DNA of 64,000 nt from Actinomyces johnsonii (GCF_006546835.1 NZ_VICB01000005.1:296497-360496); one strand, 5' to 3'; counted from the first letter of the stretch, positions 51,853 through 62,785 are shown. The notes: generated from the letters alone by a model not told the origin. A program made the numbers and translations.

Positions 51853-54345
51853 GTGAGCGCCACGAACATCCCTCAAGCCCCGGTGACCGGGCTCAGCGCC
51901 GCACAGGTCGCCGAGCGCGTCAGCGCCGGACGGACCAACGAGTACCGCGAGCGGACCTCCCGCAGCGTCTCCCAGATCCTGCGGGCCAACGTCTTCACGG
52001 TTTTCAACGCCATTCTGGGCGCGGCACTGGCTGTCATCCTGGTGCTGGGGCGCTGGGGAGACGGGCTGTTCGGCGTAGTCCTCCTGCTCAACACCGCCAC
52101 CGGTACAGTGGCGGAGATCCGAGCCAAGCGCGCCCTCGACCGCCTCGCGGTGCTGGAGACGCCTCGAGCCGTCGTCCTGAGGGACGGGGTCGAGCGGGAG
52201 GTTGCTGTTGGTGACGTTGTCCTTGACGACGTCGTGCGCCTCAGCGCCGGTCAGCAGGTCCCGGCGGACGGGGAGGTCATCACCAGCGACGGCCTCGAGA
52301 TCGACGAGTCGATCCTCACCGGAGAGTCCCGGCCCGTGCGCCCGGAACGCGGCGCCCGAGTCATGTCCGGGACCACGGTGACAGCCGGGACCGGCCTATT
52401 CCGCGCCTCAGCCATCGGTGGAGATGCCTACGCCCACCGGTTGGCCCGGGAGGCTCGCAGGTACTCCCTCGTTGTCAGCGAGTTGCAGGCCGGAACCAAC
52501 CGGGTGCTGCACTGGATCAGCTGGGTCATCATCCCCGTCGCCGTGGTCCTGGTGTGGTCCCAGCTGCGTCTGAGCGGGAGCATCGGCCAGGCCTGGAGCA
52601 CCGGCGAGTGGAGGCAGGCGGTCGTCGTGGGCATCGCAGGCGTCGTCAGCATGGTGCCTCAGGGGCTGGTGCTCCTGACCTCCGTCAACTTCGCGACGGC
52701 ATCCCTGGCGCTGGCCAGACGCAACGTCCTGGTCCAGGAGCTGCCCGCCGTCGAGGTCCTGGCCCGGGTCGACACCCTGTGCCTGGATAAGACCGGCACT
52801 ATCACGACCGGCCGTATTCGCCTGGGGGAGATCCAGGGACCCGACGGCGGCCAGGCGCCGCCCGAGGTACTTGCGGCCCTGGCCGTACTCACCGGAACGG
52901 GCGAATCCAACGCCACCGCGGATGCGATTGTGGAGGGGCTCAAGGAGCCCGAGCGACTCGGTGAGCAGGGTCTGAGGGAGGCTCTAGTCTCAGCCGGTGA
53001 GTGCGAGGCGGGCGGCGTGGAGTCGATCCCCTTCTCCTCGCGCCGAAAGTGGTCGGCGATCCGAGACGAGGCCTGCGGCACCACATGGGTTCTCGGAGCC
53101 CCCGAGATTGTCCTGGCCGCTCACAGTGCGCCCGTCCTGGAGCGTGCCCGTCGGATTGCCGCGCAGGGGGTGCGCGTCGTCGCCCTGGCCCGATCACACT
53201 CGCCTTGGACACAGCCCCAGGAGCAGGACGAGCCGCGGCTGCCCGGCGACCTTGAGGCCGCCGGGATCGTCGTCCTCACCGAGGAGATTCGTCCCGACGC
53301 CGCCGAGACCCTCGCCTACTTCCGCCAGCAGGGCGTTGATGCCAAGGTCATCTCCGGCGACAGCCCCGAGACAGTGGCCGCCGTCGCCCGCCAGGCAGGA
53401 GTCACCGCTGCCGACGGCGGCGAGCTCGTGGCCCTGGACGCGCGCACCCTGCCGGCCGGCGCGGGCAGTGGGAAGGAGACGGAGGAGGACCTGAACCGTC
53501 TGGCTGACGCGGTCGAGGGTGCCAGTGTCCTAGGGCGCGTCACCCCCGAGCAGAAGCGGGCGCTGGTTCGGGCACTGAAGTCGCGCGGTCACGTCGTCGC
53601 GATGACCGGGGACGGTGTCAACGACGCCCTGGCCCTCAAGGACGCCGATCTGGGGATCGCCATGGGCAATGGGGCGCCGGCCACGAAGGCGGTTGCGCGC
53701 CTGGTGCTCCTCAAGGGTGAGTTCTCTGCCCTGCCGGGGGTTGTGGCTCAGGGGCGCCGCGTCATGGCCAACACTGAACGCATCGCCTCCCTGTTCCTGG
53801 CCAAGACCATCTACGCCTCACTGATCGCCGTCGTCGTGGCCGTTACAGCGATCACCTATCCCTTCCTGCCCCGTCAGTTCACGGTCGTCTCCTCGCTGAC
53901 GATCGGGATCCCGGCCTTCGTCCTGGCTCTGGCTCCCAGTTCACAGCGCTACCGGGAAGGATTCTTGAGGAGGGTTCTCAGCCTGTGCGTGCCTGCGGGG
54001 CTCATGGCGGGAACCGTCACCCTGGCCACCTACCTCTGGCTGACGCTCACTCATGCCCCTCGAGCCCAGGTGACTACGGCAACCACTCTGGTTCTCGTCA
54101 CGTGCGGGCTGTGGTTGCTCACGCTCACGGCCCGGCCGCTGTCCAGCTGGCGATTGGGGCTCGTCGTACTCATGGGATCAATAGCGGTCCTGGGTATCGT
54201 GGCTCCACCGGTGCGCGCCTTCTTCGAGCTGGCCTGGCCCAGCCCAGGGGTGTGGTGGGTCATCGCGCTCATGGCCGGACTGGCGATTGGCGGCATCGAG
54301 CTGGTTCACATAGTGCGGCGCAGAATCGTACGCAATCGAGGCTAA
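51853..54345 (+). CDS. Cation-translocating P-type ATPase (CtpE-like)
   Basis: 830 residues from GTG 51853. Actuator motif LTGESRPV, phosphorylation Asp312 in LDKTGTITTG, and MTGDGVNDALALKDADLGIAMGNG with GRVTPEQKRALV are canonical. The TM4 segment VSMVPQGLVLLTSVNFATASLALARRNVLVQELPAVEVLARVD resembles CtpE-type pumps, and there is no N-terminal heavy-metal binding domain. Mycobacterial CtpE has been linked to calcium uptake. Here the neighbouring terC gene suggests Mn or Ca. The ion remains unproven. Confidence 0.88.
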   Translation: MSATNIPQAPVTGLSAAQVAERVSAGRTNEYRERTSRSVSQILRANVFTVFNAILGAALAVILVLGRWGDGLFGVVLLLNTATGTVAEIRAKRALDRLAVLETPRAVVLRDGVEREVAVGDVVLDDVVRLSAGQQVPADGEVITSDGLEIDESILTGESRPVRPERGARVMSGTTVTAGTGLFRASAIGGDAYAHRLAREARRYSLVVSELQAGTNRVLHWISWVIIPVAVVLVWSQLRLSGSIGQAWSTGEWRQAVVVGIAGVVSMVPQGLVLLTSVNFATASLALARRNVLVQELPAVEVLARVDTLCLDKTGTITTGRIRLGEIQGPDGGQAPPEVLAALAVLTGTGESNATADAIVEGLKEPERLGEQGLREALVSAGECEAGGVESIPFSSRRKWSAIRDEACGTTWVLGAPEIVLAAHSAPVLERARRIAAQGVRVVALARSHSPWTQPQEQDEPRLPGDLEAAGIVVLTEEIRPDAAETLAYFRQQGVDAKVISGDSPETVAAVARQAGVTAADGGELVALDARTLPAGAGSGKETEEDLNRLADAVEGASVLGRVTPEQKRALVRALKSRGHVVAMTGDGVNDALALKDADLGIAMGNGAPATKAVARLVLLKGEFSALPGVVAQGRRVMANTERIASLFLAKTIYASLIAVVVAVTAITYPFLPRQFTVVSSLTIGIPAFVLALAPSSQRYREGFLRRVLSLCVPAGLMAGTVTLATYLWLTLTHAPRAQVTTATTLVLVTCGLWLLTLTARPLSSWRLGLVVLMGSIAVLGIVAPPVRAFFELAWPSPGVWWVIALMAGLAIGGIELVHIVRRRIVRNRG

Positions 54346-54352
54346 GAGCCTT

Positions 54353-54988
54353 CTACCTTGCGGCGACCAGGCGAAGCCACCCGTGTCGGGGGTGGATGCT
54401 GATATCGACCGTGAGGAACCCGGCCTCGCGGGCCAGGGCGGCAAGGCTCTGACCATCAGTCACATTCATATTCAGACGCTCCGCCCAGTGCCCCGCCGCT
54501 TCTCGATCGGCGACCTCATTGGTGATCACGAGCCGACCCCCGGAACTCAGGACGCGGCGAATCTCGATGAGACCGGCCTGCAGGTCCGGCCAGAAGTACG
54601 TGGTCTCGAATGCCGTCGCAACGTCGAAGAAGCCGTCGCGGAAGGGCAGATGGTCCACCGAACTCTCCACGACCCGCAGGCGCCCAGAGGCAACGGCGGC
54701 GCGGTTGACGCGCCTGCTGGTTTCAACTGCATCGGGGGAGTGGTCGACGCCGGCTACCTCGCGACGAGTCTGCGCAAGAATCCGGGCAATAGCCTTGCCG
54801 CCCCCGCAGCCGACGTCGAGCACCCTGTCTCGGGGGCGGATCCCCGCTGCCTTCAGTCCCCACCGGTGCAGGCGGGCGTGCCCGATGTTCATGCCGCGCA
54901 GAAGCACGCGCCCGGTCAGGCAGGAGGGGCGGGCGAACTGAGATTCGTCCGGGATGGCGGAGGACTTGGAAGACTGAGAGGAAACCAC
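54353..54988 (-). CDS. Class I SAM-dependent methyltransferase
   Basis: 211 residues from GTG at 54988, preceded by GGAG at nine bases; in-frame starts further upstream exist, but the added residues look uncoded. Motif I DRVLDVGCGGGKAIARIL, acidic motif EVAGVDHSPDAVETSRRV, and FFDVATAFETTYFWPDLQAGLIEIRRVLSSGGRLVITNE are type 11 methyltransferase features. The N-terminal region ARPSCLTGRVLLRGMNIGHARLHRWGL precedes them. Substrate unknown. Confidence 0.8.
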   Translation of the reverse strand: MVSSQSSKSSAIPDESQFARPSCLTGRVLLRGMNIGHARLHRWGLKAAGIRPRDRVLDVGCGGGKAIARILAQTRREVAGVDHSPDAVETSRRVNRAAVASGRLRVVESSVDHLPFRDGFFDVATAFETTYFWPDLQAGLIEIRRVLSSGGRLVITNEVADREAAGHWAERLNMNVTDGQSLAALAREAGFLTVDISIHPRHGWLRLVAAR

Positions 54989-55094
54989 GGATCCATGCTC
55001 CCCGGCCTGACCAGACGGGCGCAAGGGTCGTTGCGGAATGAGCCGGCTCTGTTCCAGCTTCAGTACTGGTTCAGTAGTAGCCTCCTGCTGCGGT

Positions 55095-55379
55095 TCAGGC
55101 CAGGAGCCCGATGACCGGGTTCCACTCGCGTGCGATGCGCTCGTTGATGTAGCCGGCTCGGTGGAAGGGATCCTCCTCGAGCAGGGCCAGTGCACCAACC
55201 TCGTCATTGGCCCGCACGACGATGAGGGCGTCATGTGTACCCACGTAGGGGCCCGCGGCCAGCAGCTTGCCCTCATCGGCCAGGCGGCCGTTGAAGGCGC
55301 GGTGCGAGGGACGCACGGCGGCCATCTCCTCGTCCTTGTCGGTGACGTAGCGGTACTCGACGGCGTAGATCTTGCTCAT
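55095..55379 (-). CDS. YciI family protein
   Basis: 94 residues from ATG at 55379. MSKIYAVEYRYVTDKDEEMAAVRPSHRAFNGRLADEGKLLAAGPY has the dimeric ferredoxin-like alpha-beta fold with the conserved His in RPSHRAF and a DP near LLEEDPFHRAGY. YciI proteins are small cytosolic proteins of mostly unknown function; one works in chloride-dependent dehalogenase-like chemistry. TATGCT lies seven bases before the ATG. Confidence 0.85.
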   Translation of the reverse strand: MSKIYAVEYRYVTDKDEEMAAVRPSHRAFNGRLADEGKLLAAGPYVGTHDALIVVRANDEVGALALLEEDPFHRAGYINERIAREWNPVIGLLA

Positions 55380-55386
55380 GGGCTCC

Positions 55387-55392
55387 AGCATA
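55387..55392 (-). promoter_or_regulatory. -10-like hexamer of a leaderless promoter
   Basis: TATGCT on the minus strand, 7 bases before ATG at 55379. Confidence 0.45.
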
Positions 55393-55523
55393 GAGCTGAG
55401 AGACTCCGGCCATGGCCTGAAACACAGGGGGCCTGAGCATTCTTCCGACATCCTCGCGATGAGACGTGTCGAACACGTGTGCGATCGCACGACGGGTGCG
55501 GCGAACCCCTAGACTCGAATCCC

Positions 55524-58370
55524 GTGAACGACTCTCTCATCATCCGCGGAGCCCGCGAGCACAATCTCAAGGGCGTCGACCTGGACCTGCCCCGCGATAC
55601 GATGATCGTCTTCACCGGACTGTCCGGCTCGGGCAAGTCCTCCCTCGCCTTCGACACGATTTTCGCCGAGGGGCAACGCCGTTACGTGGAGTCCCTGTCC
55701 TCCTACGCCCGTCAGTTCCTGGGTCAGATGGACAAGCCCGACGTCGAGCTCATCGAGGGCCTGAGCCCCGCGGTGTCCATCGACCAGAAGTCCACCTCGC
55801 GCAACCCCCGCTCCACGGTGGGCACAGTGACCGAGGTCTACGACTACCTGCGTCTGCTGTACTCGCGGGCAGGCGTCCAGCACTGCCCCGTCTGCGAGGC
55901 GGTTATCTCCTCCCAGACCCCCCAGCAGATCGTCGACCAGGTCCGCTCCCTGCCCGAGGGCACTCGCTTTCAGGTGCTCGCCCCCGTCGTGCGCGGACGC
56001 AAGGGCGAGTACTCCGAGCTCTTCGGCGAGTTGCGCGGACGCGGCTTCAACCGGGTGCGCGTCGACGGCGCTGTCGAGCGCCTTGACAACCCGCCGACTC
56101 TCAACAAGCGCCTCAAACACGACATCGAGGTCATCGTCGATCGTCTCGTCGTCCGCGACGGCATCCGCCAGCGGCTGACCGACTCGGTCGAGACGGCCCT
56201 CGGGCTGGCCGAAGGCCTGATCATTATCGAGCAGGTCGACCTGCCCGACGACGACCCCGACCGGGAGCGCCGCTACTCCGAGAAACGCGCCTGCCCCAAC
56301 GAGCACCCCCTGGCCCTGGACGAGATGGAGCCGCGCACCTTCTCCTTCAACGCCCCCTACGGCGCCTGTCCGGCCTGCACGGGCATCGGGACCCGGCTCG
56401 AAGTCGACCCCGAGCTCGTCGTCCCCGACGAGGAGCTCACCCTGGCTGAGGGCGCCGTCGCCCCCTGGTCAAGTCACCAGAAGTACTTCACCCGCCAACT
56501 TGAGGCCCTGGGCAAGGAACTGTCCTTCGACGTCGACACCCCCTGGCGCGCGCTGCCGGCGCGTGCCAAGGAGGCGATCCTGCGCGGCAAGGACTACGAG
56601 GTCAAGGTCACCTATCGCAACCGCTGGGGACGCGAGCGCATCTATTCCACCGGATTCGAGGGCGTCCTCGACTACGTCATGCGCAAGCACGACGAAACCG
56701 AGTCCGATTGGTCCCGCGAGCGATACCAGGCCTACATGCGGGAGATCCCCTGCCCCGTGTGCGACGGCGCCCGGCTCAAACCGGAGGTGCTGGCCGTGCG
56801 TGTGGGCGGGCTCTCCATCGCCCAGCTGTGCGAGCTGCCCATCAGCGAGGCCCGGGACTTCCTGGCCGGCCTCAGCCTGACCGGCCAGGCCGCTCAGATC
56901 GCGGGCAGCGTCCTGACCGAGATCAACGCGCGCCTGGGCTTCCTGGTGGATGTGGGGCTGGACTACCTCAGTCTGGCCCGCGGCGCGGCCACCCTCTCCG
57001 GGGGCGAGGCACAGCGCATCCGCCTGGCCACCCAGATCGGTTCAGGCCTGGTCGGGGTCCTCTACGTCCTGGACGAGCCCAGCATCGGCCTGCACCAGCG
57101 GGACAACACCCGCCTCATCGAGACCCTCCAACGGCTGCGGGACCTGGGCAACACGCTCATCGTCGTCGAGCATGATGAGGACACCATCCGCTCGGCCGAC
57201 TGGATCGTCGACATCGGCCCCGGAGCGGGTGAGCTGGGCGGTGAGGTCGTTTACTCCGGTGACGTCGCGGGCCTGGCCGGAGCCGAGAGCTCGGTCACCG
57301 GTGATTACCTGGCCAGGCGGCGGCGGATCGAGATTCCCGACAAGCGACGCGAGCGCGACAAGAACCGTGAGGTCACCGTCGTCGGCGCCCGTGAGAACAA
57401 CCTCAAGGACGTCACCGTGTCCTTCCCGCTCGGCGTGCTCACCGCCGTCACCGGCGTCTCCGGATCGGGCAAGTCCTCCCTGGTCAACTCCATCCTCTAC
57501 CAGGTGCTCGCCAACCGGCTCAACCGTTCCCGCGGCGTGCCCGGCAGGCACAAGACCGTCAGGGGAGTCGACCACCTCGACAAGGTCGTCCACGTCGACC
57601 AGTCGCCGATCGGCCGCACCCCCCGGTCCAACCCGGCCACCTACACCGGGGTATGGGACCACATCCGCAAGATCTTCGCGGCCGTGCCGGAGTCGAAGGT
57701 CCGTGGCTACGGACCTGGGCGTTTCTCCTTCAACGTCAAGGGCGGCCGCTGCGAGTCCTGCAAGGGAGACGGCACGCTCAAGATCGAGATGAACTTCCTG
57801 CCGGACGTCTACGTGCCCTGCGAGGTCTGCCATGGCGCCCGCTACAACCGGGAGACCCTGGAAATCCGCTACAAGGACAAGACGGTCGCCGACGTCCTGG
57901 ACATGACCATCCACCAGGCCGCCGACTTCTTCTCCGCTTCCTCGGTTATCGCTCGCCATCTCAACACCCTGGTCGAGGTGGGATTGGGCTATGTGCGCCT
58001 GGGCCAGTCGGCCACCACGCTCTCCGGCGGTGAGGCCCAGCGCGTCAAGCTCGCCACCGAGCTCCAGCGGCGCTCCACTGGTCGCACCATCTACGTCCTG
58101 GACGAACCGACCACCGGACTGCATTTCGAGGACATCCGCAAACTGCTCGGGGTGCTCCAGGGCCTGGTGGACAAGGGCAACTCTGTGGTGGTGATCGAGC
58201 ACAACCTCGACGTCATCGCCAACGCGGACTGGGTCATTGATATGGGACCCGAGGGCGGCAAGGGCGGAGGAACCGTCGTCGTGACCGGCACTCCGGAGAA
58301 GGTCGCGGCCACGGAGTCGTCCTACACCGGCCAGTTCCTGGCTCCGATGCTTCGGACCGCCCGCGGCTGA
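55524..58370 (+). CDS. uvrA: Excinuclease ABC subunit UvrA
   Basis: 948 residues from GTG 55524 (TAGACT 8 bases upstream). Two ABC modules: Walker [17 protein letters not shown] and [15 protein letters not shown]; signatures [14 protein letters not shown] and [14 protein letters not shown]. Zinc-finger Cys pairs are in [20 protein letters not shown] and [13 protein letters not shown], and [14 protein letters not shown] with [35 protein letters not shown] is the conserved insertion region. UvrA dimers find DNA damage and load UvrB. Confidence 0.97.
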   Translation: MNDSLIIRGAREHNLKGVDLDLPRDTMIVFTGLSGSGKSSLAFDTIFAEGQRRYVESLSSYARQFLGQMDKPDVELIEGLSPAVSIDQKSTSRNPRSTVGTVTEVYDYLRLLYSRAGVQHCPVCEAVISSQTPQQIVDQVRSLPEGTRFQVLAPVVRGRKGEYSELFGELRGRGFNRVRVDGAVERLDNPPTLNKRLKHDIEVIVDRLVVRDGIRQRLTDSVETALGLAEGLIIIEQVDLPDDDPDRERRYSEKRACPNEHPLALDEMEPRTFSFNAPYGACPACTGIGTRLEVDPELVVPDEELTLAEGAVAPWSSHQKYFTRQLEALGKELSFDVDTPWRALPARAKEAILRGKDYEVKVTYRNRWGRERIYSTGFEGVLDYVMRKHDETESDWSRERYQAYMREIPCPVCDGARLKPEVLAVRVGGLSIAQLCELPISEARDFLAGLSLTGQAAQIAGSVLTEINARLGFLVDVGLDYLSLARGAATLSGGEAQRIRLATQIGSGLVGVLYVLDEPSIGLHQRDNTRLIETLQRLRDLGNTLIVVEHDEDTIRSADWIVDIGPGAGELGGEVVYSGDVAGLAGAESSVTGDYLARRRRIEIPDKRRERDKNREVTVVGARENNLKDVTVSFPLGVLTAVTGVSGSGKSSLVNSILYQVLANRLNRSRGVPGRHKTVRGVDHLDKVVHVDQSPIGRTPRSNPATYTGVWDHIRKIFAAVPESKVRGYGPGRFSFNVKGGRCESCKGDGTLKIEMNFLPDVYVPCEVCHGARYNRETLEIRYKDKTVADVLDMTIHQAADFFSASSVIARHLNTLVEVGLGYVRLGQSATTLSGGEAQRVKLATELQRRSTGRTIYVLDEPTTGLHFEDIRKLLGVLQGLVDKGNSVVVIEHNLDVIANADWVIDMGPEGGKGGGTVVVTGTPEKVAATESSYTGQFLAPMLRTARG

Positions 58371-58423
58371 ACCGCAGCAGACGTGTCGCCGATTCTGCTC
58401 CAAGGCGAGTGAACGGTTCCGCC

Positions 58424-61129
58424 TCAGGAGCGGTTGTGATCGTCAGCGCCCTCCATGCCCTCCATCTGCGTGCGGCGCTGTTCCTGGGCGTAGCGGTTGT
58501 AGAGCAGTGAGAGCACGAAGCAGACGATGCCCGCGGCCGCCAGCGAGACGACCCGAATGATCGAGTTCTGCGAGGCTGTGTCGACGGCGGCAAGTTTGAG
58601 GACAGACAGGAGCACCAGGGTCAGGCCGTAGTGTCGCAGGACCGTCACGCGCACCTTGAACCCGAAGACGATGCAGGCTCCGCCGGTCGTCAGCACCAGT
58701 ACAGACATGAGAACCGAGCTCGGTCCGATGTCGGTGACCGCGATGACCGAGAACCACATGAGCAGGGAGTCTCCGATCGCGAGGCTCAGACACACCTCCG
58801 CGCGCCGCCCCCACGGAAGCAGCAGCCACGTGGCGCTCGCTCCTAGCCCCAGAGCGACAGTCACCAGCGCCATCGTCCATACCGATGAGGTTAGCTCCTG
58901 CGCCCATGACAACGTCAGTGCGGCTATGGCGGCCACAAGCCCCGACACGATACACGACGCCGCCGGGGCCCCTGCCAGTGAGCTTCGCGGGTCGGGCAAC
59001 GCCTCGCCGTGAGGGCCTACCTGGTAGCGGGCTCCCCGGCATCGACCGCCGAGCACCCGCAGGGGAGTGGCCCTGTTGGAGAAGGCGCCCAGGAGGATGA
59101 ATGCGATGGTGACAAGCCCCGGGACCATGTGCAGGGCCGCCCAAGCGTTCTGGGATCTGCCCACGAGGCCACCTGCGAGCATCGGAGCGAGGACGGCAAG
59201 ATTGAAGACGATCGCGGCCAGTGCCAGTCGCAAGGCCACAATCCTCGGTCGGATGCCCGACGGCGCAGTGCTCGTCTCGGGAGCCGGCGTGCCGCCCACA
59301 GCTCGGTCTCCGAGTCCCTCGGTCACTACCACCAGGAGCCCAGAGACCGCGATAGATGCGATGAGCAACAGGAGATCGGCCCGAGAATACGCGGTTTCGG
59401 GGAGTGTGAGGATCGGTGCGGTGCCGAGGAAAGCCAGGATCGGGGCCGGCTCCACCCGTCCGTCCACGATGGCGGGCAGGGAGCAGAGCATCGCGGTCAT
59501 AACGACGAAGGGATAGACCCGGGGGTCGTTGATGATCGCCAGACCGACCAGTGCAACGGGGAGGATCGACGCCTCATGACCAATGGCCATGGCGCTGCGC
59601 CACTGGTCGGGGCTGCGGGGTGCGAACACCGCGAGTGCTGCCCCGGCCAGCAGGAGAAGCTCGAGGATGAAGACGGCGACAACGGTGGAGTGCGCCAGTT
59701 CGAGGTTCACCTGCTCGATCAGCAGGTTCCTGTAGGCCACCATAAGGACTGCGACGGCCAGTCCCCAGTCCCAGCCCGCCGTCTTGACACCGATGCTCCA
59801 CAGACGCCTGCTGGCGTGCAGCGTCTGGCAGACGAGGAGCAGGCACAGAGCCATGGCGATACTGATACCGCCGGTGGTGGAGATGCGCAGCATCGGTCTG
59901 ATCGGGGCGAAGACGAGCGTGACCGCCGTCGCCGTCATCGACGTCACCGGATACCAGGCGGCATGCCGCATTCGCTCCGTATTTCGTGACAGCATCCCGC
60001 AGGTGAGGGCCAGGACAGCGACGTAAACGCCGATCATCAGCCACGTGATGATCGCTGTCCTCGGCTGCTGAATCACATGGTTGACCGCGAAGCCGATGGT
60101 CACCAGGGCGCCGATGGTGGAGACGACCGCGGTGAACAGCACCCGGGTCAGGTGGGATACGACCAGAAGCACGAGCCCCCAGCAGGCCATGAGGACCAGA
60201 GCGGGTTCCGGGCTGAGTATCCCGTCCAGAAGGACGGCACCTACGATGGAGACGAAGCCGAGACCGCCACCGGTTCCCGTGATCGTCGCCGCGGCGACGC
60301 GATAACGGGGCCGGCTGTTCCCCAGATGGGCGCCCGCAGCCGTCATCGTCACCGCGATCAGCGCCAGAGCCAGGATCTTGACCGGATCGGGAATGGAGTC
60401 CCACACCAGGGCAAGCAGACTGACTCCTGCTGACAGAACGAGCACTGCGGCGGCGCCGGAGAGCAGATAACGCCCGAGATTTCCCTCCCGCATCGCCCGC
60501 CGTGCCCAGCCGGGAAGCTCATCGGCCTCGGCGGTACCCATGTGGCCTGTCGTAGTCGGCTTCTCCTGGTGAGGGTCCCTCCTACGGGCGCCGTTGGGTG
60601 GGGCGGGTGCCCGGCCCGTGAAGCCGGGGCTCGTCCAGGAGGACTGCTCGGGAGTTGTGCGGCTGGGCTCCTCGTGGTGCTGAACCATCGGCGCTACGGC
60701 CACGGTGTCACTGGGAGAGTCAAGGCTCTTGGCCTGGACGGACACGGCGGCCTCATCGTCTTGCGAGGTTTCGCCGTCGACAGCCTGCGCAAGAGACGTG
60801 TCGCGAACCTGTTCGGAAGTTTCTGCGCCAGGGCCCGTCGCAGGGGTGCTCTCGGGCGGCGTCGTCTCAGTCGCGGGCGAGCCAGTGGCGGGCAAGGGCG
60901 CCGCTACATGATCATCGACGACTCTGATGGGCTCGGCGGCCTTCGAGGCGGGAACCCGCAGGGTGCCTTCCTCTGTCGTGGGCTGATCACCTTGCCCCCG
61001 TGCCGGGGCGCCGTCGGCGTAGGTCAGTGAGGCGACGCGCCCAGCGATCCAGTCGATCTTCTTCTCGATGAGGTCCAATCTCTGCATGAGCAGAACGACA
61101 TTCGGACCCGCATTGGGCGGCATGGGCAT
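58424..61129 (-). CDS. Large DUF2339-type multi-spanning membrane protein
   Basis: 901 residues from ATG at 61129; AGGAG lies 7 bases upstream. Residues ~5-35 form a short coiled coil (LLMQRLDLIEKKIDWIAGRV). An acidic, Thr/Pro-rich linker to about residue 205 follows, then about 20 hydrophobic segments to the end, as in DUF2339 proteins. The C-terminal hydrophobic run SIIRVVSLAAAGIVCFVLSLLYNRYAQEQRR is typical. The function is unknown; some relatives are linked to cell-envelope biology. It lies between uvrA and a UTP-sugar gene on the opposite strand. Confidence 0.78.
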   Translation of the reverse strand: MPMPPNAGPNVVLLMQRLDLIEKKIDWIAGRVASLTYADGAPARGQGDQPTTEEGTLRVPASKAAEPIRVVDDHVAAPLPATGSPATETTPPESTPATGPGAETSEQVRDTSLAQAVDGETSQDDEAAVSVQAKSLDSPSDTVAVAPMVQHHEEPSRTTPEQSSWTSPGFTGRAPAPPNGARRRDPHQEKPTTTGHMGTAEADELPGWARRAMREGNLGRYLLSGAAAVLVLSAGVSLLALVWDSIPDPVKILALALIAVTMTAAGAHLGNSRPRYRVAAATITGTGGGLGFVSIVGAVLLDGILSPEPALVLMACWGLVLLVVSHLTRVLFTAVVSTIGALVTIGFAVNHVIQQPRTAIITWLMIGVYVAVLALTCGMLSRNTERMRHAAWYPVTSMTATAVTLVFAPIRPMLRISTTGGISIAMALCLLLVCQTLHASRRLWSIGVKTAGWDWGLAVAVLMVAYRNLLIEQVNLELAHSTVVAVFILELLLLAGAALAVFAPRSPDQWRSAMAIGHEASILPVALVGLAIINDPRVYPFVVMTAMLCSLPAIVDGRVEPAPILAFLGTAPILTLPETAYSRADLLLLIASIAVSGLLVVVTEGLGDRAVGGTPAPETSTAPSGIRPRIVALRLALAAIVFNLAVLAPMLAGGLVGRSQNAWAALHMVPGLVTIAFILLGAFSNRATPLRVLGGRCRGARYQVGPHGEALPDPRSSLAGAPAASCIVSGLVAAIAALTLSWAQELTSSVWTMALVTVALGLGASATWLLLPWGRRAEVCLSLAIGDSLLMWFSVIAVTDIGPSSVLMSVLVLTTGGACIVFGFKVRVTVLRHYGLTLVLLSVLKLAAVDTASQNSIIRVVSLAAAGIVCFVLSLLYNRYAQEQRRTQMEGMEGADDHNRS

Positions 61130-61329
61130 GACGGTTCTCCTAGTTACTCGGTGCTTGACGATAAGTGGCTCGTCACACAACCGGATCAAAAGAGAATAAG
61201 GGGAGAGCCCGACGTCGGGAAGAGGAAAGGCTCCCCTGTGGATAACCCGCTGAGCCCGAGAAGCTGCCGGTCACCCTCTTACAAACGAACAGAGTCGAAC
61301 AAACTGCCCCAAGAACGGTCAGTGTGGGT

Positions 61330-61335
61330 TAGGCT
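61330..61335 (+). promoter_or_regulatory. -10-like hexamer of a leaderless promoter
   Basis: TAGGCT, 7 bases, then ATG 61343. Confidence 0.55.
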
Positions 61336-61342
61336 ACGCGTC

Positions 61343-62719
61343 ATGAGCGAGAACGGACTCACTGCTGCCCAGCACAAGATGCGCGACGCGGGCGTCGCCG
61401 AGCAGGCCATTACGGTCTTCACGCACTACTACCGGTCCCTGGAGGCGGGAGCCACGGGGCTCATTCCCGAGGAGACCATTGAGCCACTTACGCAGATCGA
61501 CTCTCTTGCCGACGTCGAGGTCAGCGAGGAAGCGGCGCGGGAAGCGCTGAGCAGGACGGTCCTCATCCGCCTCAACGGGGGCCTGGGGACCTCGATGGGG
61601 TTGGATCGTGCCAAGTCCCTCCTCCCGGTGCGCGACGGCAAGACCTTCCTTGACCTGCTGGTCGACCAGGTCGCGGCGGCCCGCCGACGTTACGATGTGA
61701 GTCTGCCGCTGATCCTCATGAACTCCTTCCGCACCCGCGAGGACTCCCTCGAAGTGCTGGCCGGGCGCCCTGAGATTCAGGTCGACGGCCTTCCACTGGA
61801 CTTCCTGCAGAATCGTGAGCCCAAGCTGCGTGCGGACGATCTGACTCCCGTGGAGTGGGCGGCCGATCCCGAGCTCGAGTGGTGCCCGCCGGGGCACGGT
61901 GACATCTACACCGCCCTGCTCGCCTCCGGACTGCTGAATACGCTGCTGGACAAGGGCTACCGGTATGCCATGACTGCCAACTCCGACAACCTCGGTGCGG
62001 CGCCATCGGCTAGGATCGCCGGCTGGTTCGCGGCCTCCGGCGCCCCTTATGCCCCGGAGATGTGCCGCCGCACGCCGGCCGACGTCAAGGGCGGTCACCT
62101 AGCTGTGCGCAAGAGCGATGGGCGCATCATCCTGCGCGACACGGCGCAGACGCCCGAAGACCAGATGCACTACTTCACCGACCAGTTCCGCCACCCCTTC
62201 TTCCACACGAACAACCTCTGGTTCGATCTGAAGGTTCTGCGCGACACTCTTGTCGAGCGGGGAGGGATTCTCGGACTGCCGCTCATCAAGAACAGCAAGA
62301 CGGTCGACCCCGCGGACTCCTCGTCAACGCCGGTCATCCAGCTCGAGACAGCCATGGGGGCCGCGGTGGAGGCCTTCGAGGGGGCCACGGCCATCGAGGT
62401 GCCCCGTTCCCGGTTCCTGCCGGTCAAGACCACCAACGACCTGCTGCTGGTACGTTCGGACGTCTACGAGGTTGACGACGACGGCCTGCTGCAAATGGTT
62501 CCGGAGCGCGCCTGCACCGTGAACCTCGACCCCCGTTTCTACAAGAAGATCCAGGACTTCGAGGCCAGGTTCCCCGATGGCGTCCCCTCGATCAAGGACG
62601 CGCAGACGCTGACGGTGGAGGGCGACTGGGCCTTCGGTTCCGGCGTCGTCGCCACAGGGGAAGCTCACCTGCAGGAGGACGGCTCGCCCGGAAAGGTCGC
62701 CGACGGCGCCCGGATCTGA
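61343..62719 (+). CDS. UTP--glucose-1-phosphate uridylyltransferase (UGPase family)
   Basis: 458 residues from ATG 61343. The nucleotide-binding loop LIRLNGGLGTSMGLDRAKSLLPVRDGKTFLDL is the UGP1/UAP signature. PLILMNSFRTREDSL, GHGDIYTALLASGLL, YAMTANSDNLGAAPS and a C-terminal FLPVKTTNDLLLVRSDVYEVD complete the fold. This is the eukaryote-like UGPase type rather than GalU. It makes UDP-glucose, or a related UDP-sugar, for envelope glycans and glycogen. The expected metal-binding Asp is in the segment SDNLG. Confidence 0.87.
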   Translation: MSENGLTAAQHKMRDAGVAEQAITVFTHYYRSLEAGATGLIPEETIEPLTQIDSLADVEVSEEAAREALSRTVLIRLNGGLGTSMGLDRAKSLLPVRDGKTFLDLLVDQVAAARRRYDVSLPLILMNSFRTREDSLEVLAGRPEIQVDGLPLDFLQNREPKLRADDLTPVEWAADPELEWCPPGHGDIYTALLASGLLNTLLDKGYRYAMTANSDNLGAAPSARIAGWFAASGAPYAPEMCRRTPADVKGGHLAVRKSDGRIILRDTAQTPEDQMHYFTDQFRHPFFHTNNLWFDLKVLRDTLVERGGILGLPLIKNSKTVDPADSSSTPVIQLETAMGAAVEAFEGATAIEVPRSRFLPVKTTNDLLLVRSDVYEVDDDGLLQMVPERACTVNLDPRFYKKIQDFEARFPDGVPSIKDAQTLTVEGDWAFGSGVVATGEAHLQEDGSPGKVADGARI

Positions 62720-62754
62720 TGACTGGAGACCGTGTCGCCGCTGCCACTTCTGAC

Positions 62755-62785
62755 GCGGGGCCCGGATTCAGTGGCCGGGTCCCGC
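62755..62785. terminator. Hairpin after the uridylyltransferase gene
   Basis: GCGGGGCCCGG and CCGGGTCCCGC pair with one G-U, loop of nine bases. There is no following T-run. Confidence 0.6.

Noticed and set aside
57042..58403. 453-codon open frame on the minus strand
   Set aside because: Antisense to uvrA.
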